A DNA stretch of 64,000 nucleotides from Acephala macrosclerotiorum. Its lineage: Eukaryota; Ascomycota; Leotiomycetes; Helotiales; Mollisiaceae. Under the pieces are notes generated by a model, which was not told the origin of the DNA, searched no databases, and worked only from the letters and a program-made list of their open reading frames with translations. Numbering within the stretch: the stretch's first letter is position 1; each line of letters starts with the position of its first letter. The translations under genes were made by a program, and so were the position numbers. Location: positions 1-64,000 of the forward strand of contig MU119468.1 in assembly GCA_014904845.1 (NCBI GenBank), in the 5' to 3' direction. This document shows, piece by piece, positions 24,601 through 36,563 of the stretch.

Positions 24601-27409
24601 TATAATTTAATTCGTTTAAATTATTATAATAATTTTAAAAAACGTATTTTTTAAAATTATAATATTATTTTTATATAATATAAAAATTAAAAAACTTTAT
24701 ATAAATTATAATAACGAAGTAATATTTTTAAAAGTTTATTAATTCGTTTTTAAATATATTTAAAATTTAAATTATAATTTTAAAAAGCGTTTTTTAAAAA
24801 TATATAAATTATTAAAATTTTAATTAAAATTTATATTTATTATAAAATATAAATTGAATATTTTAATATTATTATTAAATTATTATATTAATTAATTACA
24901 AAAAAAGAATTTTTTAAATAAAAAAAAATATTAATATATTTATTATTTAATTGAATTAAATAATAATAAATTTTTTTAATATTTTAATTAGATTTAATTT
25001 TTAAAAATAAAATATTATAAAAATTTTTTATTAAATATTATTTATTTTAATTTATTTTAAATAGTTTAAAATAATATATAATATTTATAATTAAATTATA
25101 TAATAAATTTAAATAATTATTAATATAAAAACCAAAAAAATATATAAAAAAAATTAAATTTTTAAAAAATAATTTTATTATTTTATTATATTAAAATAAA
25201 CGTAATTAAATTTTTATAATATAAAATATTTAATAATTTAATTATAATATGAAATAAATTTTTTAATTAAATTAAAATCAAATTAATAAAAAATTATATT
25301 TTTGAAAAAAAATATTAAATTTATTTATAATAATATTTTTAATTATATAAATAATTAAATTTATATTGAATTTATTAAATAAATTAATTAAAAAAAATTA
25401 TTTGTTTAAAAAAATAAATAAAATAATAATTTAAAAATTATATATAAAAAATTACTTAAAAAGATTTATTAGAAAAAACGAATATTAAAATTTTTTAAAT
25501 AATAATAAAAATAAAAATATTATTGAATTTTTTAATTTTAATAATAATAAAAATATAAATATTAAAAAAAAACAATTAAAAACTTTTTATAATAAATAAA
25601 ATAAAAAAAATTATAATTTATATTTTCAAATTTAATAAAATCGAAAAAAATAAATATATATAATTTTTTAACGATTAAATAAATAAAAAAAATTTATTAA
25701 ATTTCGAAATAATAATAATTTTTAATTATTTAAAACGTAAAAATATTTATTTATTTATTTTATTTTTAAAATTTAATTAATTTATTATATTATTTTTTAT
25801 ATATAAATTTTATAATTTTAATTTTAATTTTTAAAATTTTATTATTATTATATTTTAAAAATACAAATTTTACGTATGAAAAATAAAATAAAAATAATTA
25901 TAATACGTTTATAAAAATTATATAATATAATTTTAATAAATTATTATTTAAAAAATAAATTTCAATTGATAAAATAAATAATTAATTTATAAATATTAAA
26001 AATATATTAAAAAAATTAAAAATAATATATAATTTTAAATAAAATTAAAAAATTATATATTATATTTAATAAATTTAATTTAATTTAATTGAAATTTAAA
26101 TATTTTAATAATTTATTAAAATTTTATTAATAAATTTTATAATAAATATTTTATAAAATTATTAATATAATTATTATCGAAAAAAAATAAAATTTATAAT
26201 ATTTTTTTATTTTATTAATTATAAAAAAAATATAAATAATAATTTAATAATTATAAATTTAAAAAAATTGTATTTTATTTTTTATTTTTATATTTTTTTA
26301 ATAATTAAAATATATATTAAAAAACTTTTTTTAATTTTTATTATTAATAATATAAATATTTAAAAAATTATTAATATTAATATTTTTTTTAATTAATTAT
26401 AACAATTAATAACGATAATAATAATAATAATATTATTATTATTAATTTTTTCGTATAAAATTTTTTATTTTTTTAATTTTTTTTAAATTTTTTAAACTTT
26501 TTAAAAAAAAAATATTTTAATTTTTATATTAATTAAATAATACACGTTTAATAATTAATTATACGTATAATATAAATAATTTTTTTTTTTAATATTTTAT
26601 ATTTTATAAATCGTATTAAAATTTTAAATATTATTTATAATATTTATTAAATAATTTTATTAAATTTATTATATAACGTTTTATAAAAACTTTAATTTAT
26701 ATTTTAAAAACAATAAAAAACAAATTAAAATTATATATTAAAATATTTTTATTATTTTTTTTATTATAAATATAAAATATTAATAAAAAATTAATTTTAT
26801 TTTCGTTTTTTTAATCAAATTTTTAATTAATTTAAATATTATAATATTTTATATTTTATAAAAAAAATTTAAATAAAAATTTTTTTTTTATTATTATTTT
26901 TTAAAAAAATTAATATATTAAAATTCTATAATTAATAAAATATTTTTAATAATATTTTTTTTTAATATAATACGTATTTTTTTTATTATTTAATTTTTAT
27001 AAACGAATTTTAAATTATAATTATTTTTTTTAATAATATTTAATTTTTATAAACGAATTTTAAATTATAATTATTTTTTTTAATAATATTTAATTTAAAA
27101 AAATTAATATAATATTTAATATAATTCGTTATATAAAATTTTTAAATTATTTTATTATTAAATATAAATTTTTTTAATAATTAAATTATATTTTTTTTTT
27201 AAAATATAAAATTGAAAAATTAATAATATTTATAAAAAATAATTAAAAATATTAAAAAAATTATTAAAATCTTTTAAAAAAATAATAATAATTTAAATGA
27301 TTTCAAATTTTAAATTCTTTATTTAAAACGAATTTATTATATAAAAAAACGATTATAATAAAATTATATATATTTTTTTTAAAAAAATTTTATAAATAAT
27401 TAATTTCGA

Positions 27410-27620
27410 AAATAATATTAATTACGTATTTTTTAATATATAAAAAGTTTTTACTTATTATAAAATAATTAAAATCTTTTTTTATTTTTATTTTAATTAA
27501 TTAATTTATAAATTATAAATTATTTTAAATAAATTTAATTTATTAATTAAAACGAACGAATTTATAATTAGATTTTTTTATTTTACTTTGTATTATTTTT
27601 TTATATTATTTAATTTAATT
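27410..27620 (+). repeat. probable right terminal direct repeat of copy B
   Basis: Same-orientation partner of 21430-21640. Its upstream flank (27117-27400) is the reverse complement of 42230-42640, which fixes the relative orientation of copies B and C. Confidence 0.5.
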
Positions 27621-27744
27621 TTTTAATATTTTTATAATTGTATTAAAATATTAAATTTATAATAAATTTATTAAAAAATAATTATTTTAAAATTATAATA
27701 ACGAATAATTACTTTAAAAAAAATATTAATAAATTGTTTTAAAA

Positions 27745-27925
27745 GTATAGTAGTAAATGGATTGTTTGAAGAAGTAACAACAAATGAGTTGTTTAGAAAA
27801 GTAATAATAGATAGATTCTTTGAAAGTGTAGTAAATGGGTTTTTCAAAGGAGTAGTAATAGATAATTACTTTAGAAGTATAGTAACGAAGGATTGCTTTG
27901 GAGAAGTAGTAGTAAATAGATTTAA
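27745..27925 (+). repeat. imperfect 24/27-nt tandem repeat (minisatellite)
   Basis: About seven units begin with GTAGTA or GTAATA and end in a TTTgaAaa-like stretch. In one frame (27762 onwards, TTG start only) they encode a degenerate nine-residue repeat such as VVIDNYFRS, VIIDRFFES and IVTKDCFGE. The plus strand keeps G but has almost no C, unlike the flanks. There is no ATG and the frame is short, so a coding role is unlikely; it is best read as a minisatellite. Confidence 0.55.
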
Positions 27926-30795
27926 GCGCGAATACAGTTTTTTCGATATTTTTCGAATAAAATTAACTCGATTTTAATTTCGAAAAGATTGATAAATACG
28001 AAAAAAAAAAGTTCGATTTCGAGTTAATATTCGAATATATCGAATTTCGAATAAAATTTTGAAAATATATATTATATAAAAATAAAAACAATTAAATTAA
28101 AAAAATCGCTAAAAAAAGTTTTTTTAAATCAAATAAAATTTTTACGTTTATCGAAAAAAATCTTATTTTTTTTATCAATTTCAACAAAAAACTCTCAATT
28201 TTTTAAATACAATATATATCGTAAATTTTCGCTCGATATTTTAATTTTCTTTTTTGAGATTAAATTGTTTATTATATTGAAAATATATTCAAAAAAAACG
28301 AAAAAAATAAAAATAATTAAATAATCGTATATTATTTATATAATAATAAAAAATTCGTAAATTTTACTTTATATATAAATTTTTAATATTTCGTAAAAAA
28401 TATTCGTATTAATAATGAATTTGTAATATTATCGAATTAATTCAATATTAGTAATAAATAAAAATTGTTTAACGCATTATATTACAACGTATTGTACGTA
28501 ATTATAAATAGAATTATTTTTTCAAACGTTTTTATTTTCAAAGATTATTAAACGAATAATAATAAAAAATTCTATTTCTCAAACTTTTTCAATTTTCGTA
28601 ATTATAATAATTCTCTATTTATACTAATTGTAAATATACTCGAAATATATTTTTATTTTTTTATAAAATATAGAATTAGCGTTTTTATTTATATCGTAAA
28701 TATATTTAAAAAAGTTCAATTTATATTATAAATTGCAAATTATTACAACGAAATAATAACGCGTTTATATAAATTTCTTATAATATTTATCGAGAATTTT
28801 ATAAGTAATAATTATTACAATTTTAAAAAAAAACTTCGTATTTTAAATTTTAAAAATCGTAAAAAAATATAATATATAAAAATAATTAAAAATAATATTA
28901 TAAAATATTAAATATTTTTTTATTTGTAATTGAATCGTAAAACGCGAAAAAATCTCTAAAAAAATATTTATTTTTTTAAATATAAAATGTTTTTTTATTA
29001 AAAAATTTTACGTTTATATTATTAGAATTATATAAAAAAATTACTTTATTTTGAGTGCAATTTTTATTAGTTTTTTTATAGAATTCTATCGAATTAATAT
29101 ATTATTAATAAATTTATTAAAATTAATATTAAAAGTTTTATATATTATAATAAATTTTTTTTGTAGTCTTTTATAGATTTTAAAAATGAAAAAAAAAAAC
29201 GCGTAAAAAAAAATATAAAATATTTATTTTTAAAAAAAGTAATTATTTTATTAATAACGTGTAAATAATATTATTAAAACGCATTAATTTAAATTTTAAT
29301 AATTTTAAAAATTAAAAAAAATTAAAATAAATATATTTTTAATGTTTTGAAAACAATAAAATATTAAATAATAAAACGTAATATTTTGATAATATTTTTA
29401 ATAAGTATTTTATAATTATATTTAGACGAGAATTTGTATAAAAAAATAATAATACAAATATTATAATAAATATTTTCAATATATTTATTTAAATCGCAAT
29501 ATTATAAATGTACGTATAATAATAAACGTTTTTTTTATCGCGATTAAATCGTAAAAAATAAAAAGTTTATTTTTTTTTATTTTTTGTTTAATATTTTTTT
29601 TCGATAATTATTTTGAATTTATTAAATATAATATTATTTAATATAGTATTATCGCGAATAATCGAAATAATAAAGTTTGTAATATTTTAATAATTGATAA
29701 CAATAAATAGTTTTTAATAAAAATAATTTTTATTATAATAAATATTTTTAAATTTAATTATATTTAAAAAAATAAATATATATTTTTTATTTTTAATAAT
29801 AATATATTTTATTACAATTTCGTAGTTTAATTTATTATTTTCAATTTATTTATTAATTATAAAAAAAATTTATTTATCAAATTTTATATACTTTTAAAAA
29901 GTTTTATATTTTTATTTTTTTATTTTTTTAAATCGTATTTTTATATTTACTGTTATTATTTTACGAGATTCGTATTTGTATTTAAAATTAAAATAGTGAA
30001 ATAAAGTTTTCATTTTTATTTAATCGATAAAAAAAAATAATAAATTGTTTTTAGTAATTTATTCGAAAAAAAAAACGTAATATTATTTATTATAAATTTG
30101 ATTATTAATAAATTTTTAATAATAAAAAGTTTAATTATTAATAATTAATTTATTGTATTTTATAAATTTTTTTTTATTCAATAAAATATATAAATAATAT
30201 TTTTTGTAATGTTTATTTTAATTGTTAATCTTTTAAATAAATCTATTGATAATTTTAAAGATGAAATTTGTATACTCAAATTACGTACAATTAATAATCA
30301 TTATACAATAATTAGATTTGTAGACGTTACGTTTATAGAGAAAATGTAAACTTTTAAATACGTATATTTTTATGTTTTTGAGTATTGGAACTTTTTTTGA
30401 GAGGCGATAATTAAATAGTAGAATTGATATATAATCGTTAGAAGTAGTAAAAGTTTTATTGCGCTTTGAAAATGTTTCAAGAGATTGATAATAGATTAAT
30501 TCTTTTTTAGAAGTATTAAAGAAAGTAATAAAAAATTGTTTAATTATTTTAGATATTTGAATTGATAAAATAAGAATTGTAGATAGAGTTGTAATTAAAT
30601 GATATTGATGATAATTTGATTGAGTGCGATCGTGAGTAAAAATTTTTTCAAATAGTAAAAATTTCTAGTGATTTGATTAACTATCGATTTAAAACTACAA
30701 TTATGCGATCACGTGTACGAGTAACTCGAATATTAATTCGAATATTGTTCGAAAACTCGAGTATTCTTATTGTAATAATTTTATTTTACGAGTAA
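27926..30795. repeat. AT-rich block, moderately degraded
   Basis: AT-rich DNA with more residual G+C than copy B, many TCGA/TTCGAA steps, and no credible ORF. The part at about 30360-30680 keeps G but is poor in C on the plus strand. Motifs of the form CGAATATTAATTCGAATATT (30727-30746) near the right edge resemble the inverted form of a stretch near 28015-28060, which could mark the ends of one element; this is weak. Confidence 0.5.
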
Positions 30796-31200
30796 TTACT
30801 CTAGAAGATCAAAATAGATTTCGAAATTTTCGCGCCTAAGTCTGGTAGCAGATGGGTTGCTTTCCCGGATGGTGTCGCGACCATTATCAAGGCGCGCACT
30901 GAGGCATTTGATGGTCGCCAATTCTGCTAAAATCTCATCGAGGCGGTTGAAAATTTGCGCCATCGAACTTTGACGTCCAGTCGCGCGTCGCGAGTAGCCC
31001 TTCTTGCCATTGCTTGCAAAAGTGCTTCTGAAGTCAACTACTAGCTCATTGAGTCGTCTTTCAATAGTTTCAACTTTCTTCGTAAGGTCTTCCATTGTGA
31101 AATCATGGGGATATATAGTATAAACGTAGTGAGATGTTAATTTGACGAGGCTGAAAGAGGCGATCCCAGTTAGTACTAATACGGTTAGTAATATTATCAT
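30796..31200 (-). CDS. small membrane or secreted coiled-coil protein (hypothetical)
   Basis: ATG-started ORF of 134 residues. Residues 1-21 are hydrophobic (MIILLTVLVLTGIASFSLVKL), consistent with a signal anchor or signal peptide. Two heptad-like segments follow, around EDLTKKVETIERRLNELV and AQIFNRLDEILAELATI, suggesting coiled coils. There is one cysteine. No family is recognised. The stop codon lies in the AT-rich flank, so the gene sits exactly on the compartment border, where ascomycete plant pathogens often keep rapidly changing secreted proteins. Calling it an effector would be speculation, and it could also be the remnant of a longer gene. Confidence 0.45.
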   Translation of the reverse strand: MIILLTVLVLTGIASFSLVKLTSHYVYTIYPHDFTMEDLTKKVETIERRLNELVVDFRSTFASNGKKGYSRRATGRQSSMAQIFNRLDEILAELATIKCLSARLDNGRDTIRESNPSATRLRRENFEIYFDLLE

Positions 31201-32026
31201 GTGATCATGCTAACAAGACTTCGTTTTACCACTGCACTTTAAAGTTTATTAGGAATTGTCGCCCATTTACCAAAAAATTCTTTCTTCACTTAAAATGAAT
31301 CAAAATGGACCTCGCATCGGCCACACTAAACACGGCCGACTCGATAAATAGGGTGCAAACAGGCAAGAGGATGCCGAAGAATGCACACGCTACGGAGACG
31401 TACATCTCAGCTTCCACATCTTCAGCTGGACACAACATCTTCAACATCAGGATATTCAAAGTTCGCCAAAACCTTTAACGGCATCGAGACCCTACTCATC
31501 TGCTTTTACAAACCCAATAAACAACTCAATCGCTTTACTTTGAGCAAGTCGAAAGAACAAAAGATGTCTTCCCAGAGGTGATCACAGAAGACTATGAGCT
31601 TGATGGAGGCAGGTTAATAAAAGGGAGATTGATAAAGTCAAAGCGGTCGAAAGTCGAAAAAAGCTAACCATTAATTTATATTGCTTGCCAGGCTCGAGAT
31701 TCGTAAGATACTCGTTACTACAACGACGGGATTATAGGTATCAGGATGAGGGCTCAAGGAAAGGCGGAGTTTATAGGTTTCTAGCAGTTTCTTTATTCTC
31801 TTATGATTGGTTTAATCCAGGGTAGTACTAGTACGTGAATATCAGGTATTATTATTCTAAAAGCATTCGTTCTCAATAACTAATTGGGATTGCTGTTTGA
31901 AATACGTTACTCTTTATATAACGTGTCCTCCTTGTAAATCCTTTCCACTGATTATCATCCTTCCTCTACTTATCCTTCTTACACTCGGGCAGTCTAATGC
32001 CTTCTAGCCGGGCATAGCTCAACTTC
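31201..32026. other. region without a recognisable gene
   Basis: Only short unrecognised ORFs (for example 31381-31581, plus strand). The GC content falls irregularly. No RNA gene or repeat was recognised. Confidence 0.35.
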
Positions 32027-32790
32027 CTAATCCACAAATCTTATTATCGGACAAGGAGGCGGTAAATCAACTCTCGGCAATCCCAAACTATTAAACTCTA
32101 GAACCGAGTAAGGGTTAAAGTAATAGCTATAAACCTTAGGATTCATATCTGTATAAAACTCGTCTGAAATTGGCTTAAAAATAACTCGCTCGTTTATACG
32201 TATTTAACGTAGGCGTTTACCGCTTCGCGAAACAGCGAATATCAGTTCCTTAAGCTGTTCGAGGGGCTTAAGTTAATAATAGACTAACTTATCATCGGTG
32301 CATAATTCGAAGCTAATCGCGAGGGAGCGAAGCTTATTAATGCTTGAGCCCAAAAGCCGGGTCAAAGTATCAAACGGAACCGTCGTTTGCCAGCCATAAT
32401 CCAAGAATATTATATCCGAGAAATCAACATCAATCTCAACTTCGCAACGACCGTCGCACGGATAACTCATTCGTTGACTGTAAGGGCCCCACCAGCTATC
32501 ATGTGCCTTCCAGCATTTAAGCCTGGTATACTGCCGGAGTGTCGTGTTGCGAGCCGCCCGGCATACTTGCGAGACTACTGGGACCTGCGCATCTATCCAA
32601 ACACTCCATCTATAATGCTTCCTGGCTTTGACTGGTCGGACCCTGAGCAGCTTGCGAGACCGCGCAGGACCAGATTCTTGCTTGTATCTGGGGCGGGAGC
32701 TTGGAGAATTGAGGAAATGTTTCGCACGATCCATTTACACCATATCTCACCGCTGCCCATTGTTGTTGGTGTCGGAGGCTCGACAATTCT
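32027..32790 (-). pseudogene. 2EXR-domain protein pseudogene
   Basis: The minus strand reads FPQFSKLPPQIQARIWS, the characteristic start of 2EXR proteins (a fungal family of unknown function), then after a change of frame VPVVSQVCRAARNT, WWGPYSQRMSYPCD and VEIDVDFSDIIFLDYGW, and SINKLRSLAISFEL up to a TAA at 32273-32275. Homologous-looking sequence continues in the same frame beyond that stop (LKPLEQLKELIFAVSRSGKR, then a second stop near 32219, then VYSYYFNPYSVLEF and LPPPCPIIRF) to a stop at 32027. With a frameshift, two internal stops and no ATG before the domain, the gene is dead. Confidence 0.75.
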
Positions 32791-32873
32791 TCACCATCAG
32801 ATTGATTGATTGCTTTGTGCCATTCTAACGTCGGAGGAGAAGGTGGACCTGCTCCTTCTGCCGATAGCCGCAC

Positions 32874-33480
32874 CTTTGATTCGAGATAAACAATGTACTG
32901 GGCGTCGGTCCCACAGAAGCTGTCAATTCGTCCTTAGGAACTCATATCGAAGTGCGGAGGTTTGAAGAGGATGTGAGGGGCATCGAGGGGATGTCGTCGA
33001 GAGGAACTAGCCAGATCCCACGGTATGATGCTGATTCAAGCCACGCTTGATCGTTTTGTGGTGGTGTAGGTCCGTGAGGGGATCTGAAGATGTCAGTACT
33101 ATAATTAGAAATTGGTGAAAAGATTAATATGCAGGGTGTACTAACCTGTCAACAGTGAACGATGAGACTGGCCTCCGAGAGAGCTAGATACTCTTCTTTT
33201 TGGAATGACAGGACATGATGGTAGGACGTTCTGGTGAAGGATGAGGATGTGGGCGCGTCATGTAACGTACGCGCATTCGCGCGCGATAAGCGCGGGGGAC
33301 TTTGCCGTATGCAAGCCGTCTGGCTAACTCAGTCAATCGCCCTCCGAAATTGAAATATAGGGGTTCACACCCTTTTTCTTAGCCGGAAACGTTGTTATAG
33401 ATGAATGGTTTCCCAGTTCTAGGATCTTTGTGTTGCAAACCAAGAACTAACTCTTTTATTAGTAGTGTGGTTTATAGTGC
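32874..33480. other. region without a recognisable gene
   Basis: Ordinary composition. No ORF over 60 codons and no repeat or RNA recognised. Confidence 0.35.
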
Positions 33481-33488
33481 AACGCGAT

Positions 33489-33809
33489 CTACGCCAACTC
33501 GATACCTACGGCAAAGACGAGGCGCTCCGATACAAGTTGTAGCACTATTTGAACAATACTTGGAACCTCATAATTAAGAGCAATAACAATCTCTTCAATG
33601 AGCGCACACGTTGCCGACGATGTGGTCAGACTCCTCTTACCGAGCATTCTTTCCGCGATATGAATCACCACCTTCCGCGCAAGGCTTTGGATTTGTGGAG
33701 AGAGTTACAGAAGAAATTGGAGGAGACGAAGCCGGAGTTCGTTACCATGGCCGATATGGAGAGGTTTATGATATGTATTGGGAGATTGAAGGGTTTTCTG
33801 GGAGAATGA
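33489..33809 (+). pseudogene. unrecognised protein fragment with internal stop
   Basis: The plus frame reads RQLDTYGKDEALRYKL, a TAG at 33540-33542, then an open stretch containing TRCRRCGQTPL (a CxxC pair), HHLPRKALDLWRELQKKLEET and a stop at 33809. There is no ATG before the internal stop, and the composition looks coding. The family is not recognised. It is probably a decayed gene or an internal exon. Confidence 0.35.
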
Positions 33810-33883
33810 TACAAGCGCTGAATATGGTGTTCCTACTTGGACTGGAGGACGGGCATAGATCACACGAGACAGAATTGAGGTAA

Positions 33884-34367
33884 CTGGATTGGATTTATTT
33901 ATTAATATCAGATATTAACATAGCGACTCAGGGCCTCGGGACAGAATTAGCCTTGTGGCAATCCTTGATATTACACTCACTAAAATCACAATCGTTCCAC
34001 AATCCTGTCACATGACTAGACACAGTGTGGGATTCACCTTCTGTTGTTCCAGCCATGCTTTCTCTTAAATGATATTCAAACGAAGGTAACAGGAATAACC
34101 CCTCGCTTTCCCGTTTCAAGAGACACGTATCTCACTGTGGTTCATTGGTATCAATTGCTCAAGCCAGTCGTCAGAATCTTGTCATGGGATTGACTTCAAT
34201 TCTTGTTCCAGAGTCACCTCAACATAACATGTTGTATTCTTAGGCCACTTCTATTTTTGCGCATGCGTTCTTGTCAAAGCAATGCTCCTTCACTATAGAG
34301 TGCGTACACATCAGGTAGTGTATAATAAAATAGAGGCAGTCCCTCTTCCATACCTAGAGTTCTAGAT
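33884..34367. other. region without a recognisable gene
   Basis: No convincing ORF, repeat or RNA gene is seen. Confidence 0.3.
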
Positions 34368-34712
34368 ATGATGCCATTACAAAATAGTTCCAATGCCACA
34401 GCCCAGGTAAATCCATTTCAGTTCACGACTGCTGTGGCAAGGCTTGCCGAGGAGCATGGGGCCAAGATTATTATTGGCTCAGTTGATACGATTGACTACG
34501 AAAACGACGATGTTCAACCTTCTGCCCAACCATCCGGGGAGGCTGGGAGAGTAGCAGTTTCAGAGTCGGCTCCTCGTGTGAAGAGTGTGCGGTCGGTTAC
34601 ATATACTGACAAAGCAACATTCCAATCTCGGACAATACCTGCTACCGTCGTTGTTCTTGCGGCTGGACCATGGACGCCGGTATTGTTTCTATTTGCTCCT
34701 GTATCTGCCTAA
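34368..34712 (+). pseudogene. fragment of a DAO/TDA3-like FAD-dependent oxidoreductase
   Basis: The 114-residue ORF contains AQVNPFQFTTAVARLAEEHGAKI and TIPATVVVLAAGPWTPVL, which correspond to the middle of FAD-dependent oxidoreductases of the D-amino-acid-oxidase fold (yeast Tda3-like). The N-terminal dinucleotide-binding GxGxxG part and the C-terminal half are absent, and the ORF ends at a stop soon after the AAGPW motif. Upstream sequence holds no recognisable missing exon. It is a truncated relic. Confidence 0.65.
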
Positions 34713-36563
34713 CATATTAGATACTGGAGAGGACAAGGGTAAAGCGCTCCTAGAGACATTCGCCTTTGGATCTCCAAATGAAGCAAAATTGGACGAAAAA
34801 GGAAACCATCAAAAATAAAACGGCAGAGATGCATACTTGAGCGAAGGGATGTAGCGCAGGAAGTATTTGACGCAAGGTGGACATTCTCTTTCGCAATGAT
34901 GCACTTGCTGACCAGAAGAAAAACACTACAGCGGCAATGATTCTGACGATGGTGAACTGTTATAATGGCTGACAGCTTAGGTTTTGTTCGGAGTACGGGG
35001 AAAGGTGATTAAAATGACGAAAGGCTTGCTACGGTCCTGCTATATTTTGAGCAAAACGGGTTTATTGGGGGGCCAAGGACTTCTTCCTCCCTATCGATTT
35101 GCGGCACCAGCGCCACTGACGATATATACTTCCAGTGGTACTCGCGTATCAGTTCCGCCAAGATATTTAGCGAGTTCGTCGTTGGCAAGGGTCTGGACAC
35201 GGTACCAAATATACAGGGTAGCTGCGTTTACTATGTCACAGTTCACTGAAGTGTGCCTTTTGACGCCTGCTTCGCAATCCATGATGCGGAGAATCGAGGC
35301 TACTTCACCCCGATCTCGTCACGGTTTCAGCGAGCGTGCAAGCCATATTTTCTTCCTTGTGCAAGGATGTTGCCCACCCGCACAACCTCGCTGATGTCGT
35401 CGGCGCTGTGCAATTCATGATGCTTTTTGTCTTTCAATTCCTCAAACTTCATCTACACCGGCAGACAAAATCCTCTTCTGCAATGAACGTTATCCCCATG
35501 GTCTGGCTTCAGCGCCACATTTGTGCCACACCATTTCCCACAATTGTAAGTGGAGGAATCAAAGCCACTCTCCACATAAAACTTGGGTGCTCTCCAATCG
35601 GAATACCGAGGAATCAGATCGACACAACTAACGTTCCTGCTGCTGAAGCGAGGGGATCTGTGGCGCTGGGGAATCGGGATCGGAAACTCTAGCTTTCTCA
35701 CCTTCCTGCTATTCTTTTAAATTAGATCTTCTTTTCTTTTTGCAATGCTAGAGAAATAAGATCAGAACGGTCGGTCTAAAGACGTTTGTTGGTTTAAAAA
35801 GGAGAAGATAAAAAAGAAGTAGAAGATGGAGAACGATCAGCGATCAAGAGGATCTCCTGTCTCCTGGACCAGGTGGACTAGGTTGAGGCTAAGCTTAGAA
35901 ACAAGGTCAGCGATTAAGCCCGCGATGTGAGCGGGGAGCAATCCCAGGATGTACTTCAACATCAAATGACTCCAAAGCTGTTTCATATTCTCCCGTGCCG
36001 GGCTTCGCGGCTTGCCCTCCGGCGCATTGATCCATCTCTTTTATTTTTTTTAAAAAAAAGTTGCCATCTGGGAAGTTCCGATAGCAATGCCAGTACCAAG
36101 CCGACCGTCTGTGCGTTGATGCTGCGACTCATCCAACATCTTACAGACATGTGAAATCGACCTTTTCCTATATAATTTTCCCCGCTTTATTTTTTTGGGC
36201 ATGTTTCTATCTTTATCTGATTCGATACTCTGAGATGTATTTAGCTCTCCTCAAGTCCCATGCATATGTGGTGAGATCGGATCTTCTCATCAACAATATC
36301 GCCTTTGTTGAATAATCGCGTTGAGATACCTTGACCTCTCCGCCAGGAATACAACCTCCTCCGAGTAGCGGCCAACGTAACATCTTCTATCATGCCCGTC
36401 CTCCTCTACTTAGTCATCAATTACTTTCAAGCCAAACTACCAACCACCTCCTCCCGCACCCAACTTTCCCAAGCTTGATCAATACTCTACCTCGCAATCT
36501 TCTGCCTTTCAACTCACATACGAGACGATCATCACCGCCTTAGCTCTAACTTACATAGTCGCG
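34713..36563. other. gene-poor stretch with unresolved coding-like DNA
   Basis: Between about 34980 and 35700 both strands carry open frames (plus 34984-35394; minus pieces such as NCGKWCGTNVALKPDHG and HHELHSADDISEVVRVGNILAQ). The minus pieces change frame several times and look like a decayed gene, but no family is recognised. The remainder, including 35700-36560, shows nothing beyond short ORFs and the presumed promoter of the Zn2Cys6 gene. Confidence 0.3.

Larger units (their letters stand above)
20950..27740. repeat. AT-rich, RIP-degraded retroelement-like copy (copy B)
   Basis: Nearly all A and T, with the residual G+C almost wholly as CpG and no ORF. By eye it aligns in the same direction with 56.75-63.9 kb; for example 21880-22060 matches 57440-57620, and 23290-23350 matches 59020-59090. 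It aligns inverted with 41.8-48.2 kb. A segment at about 21430-21640 recurs in the same orientation at about 27410-27620, as the LTRs of a roughly 6-kb retrotransposon would. Compared with the other copies it lacks about 0.8 kb (the equivalent of about 61.0-61.8 kb). No coding potential remains to identify the superfamily. Confidence 0.7.

Noticed and set aside
27745..27925. CRISPR-like array
   Set aside because: Units are contiguous with no unique spacers, and the organism is a eukaryote; it is a tandem repeat.
34984..35394. 136-codon plus ORF
   Set aside because: No recognisable domain, and the opposite strand shows comparably coding-like fragments; cannot be called on either strand.
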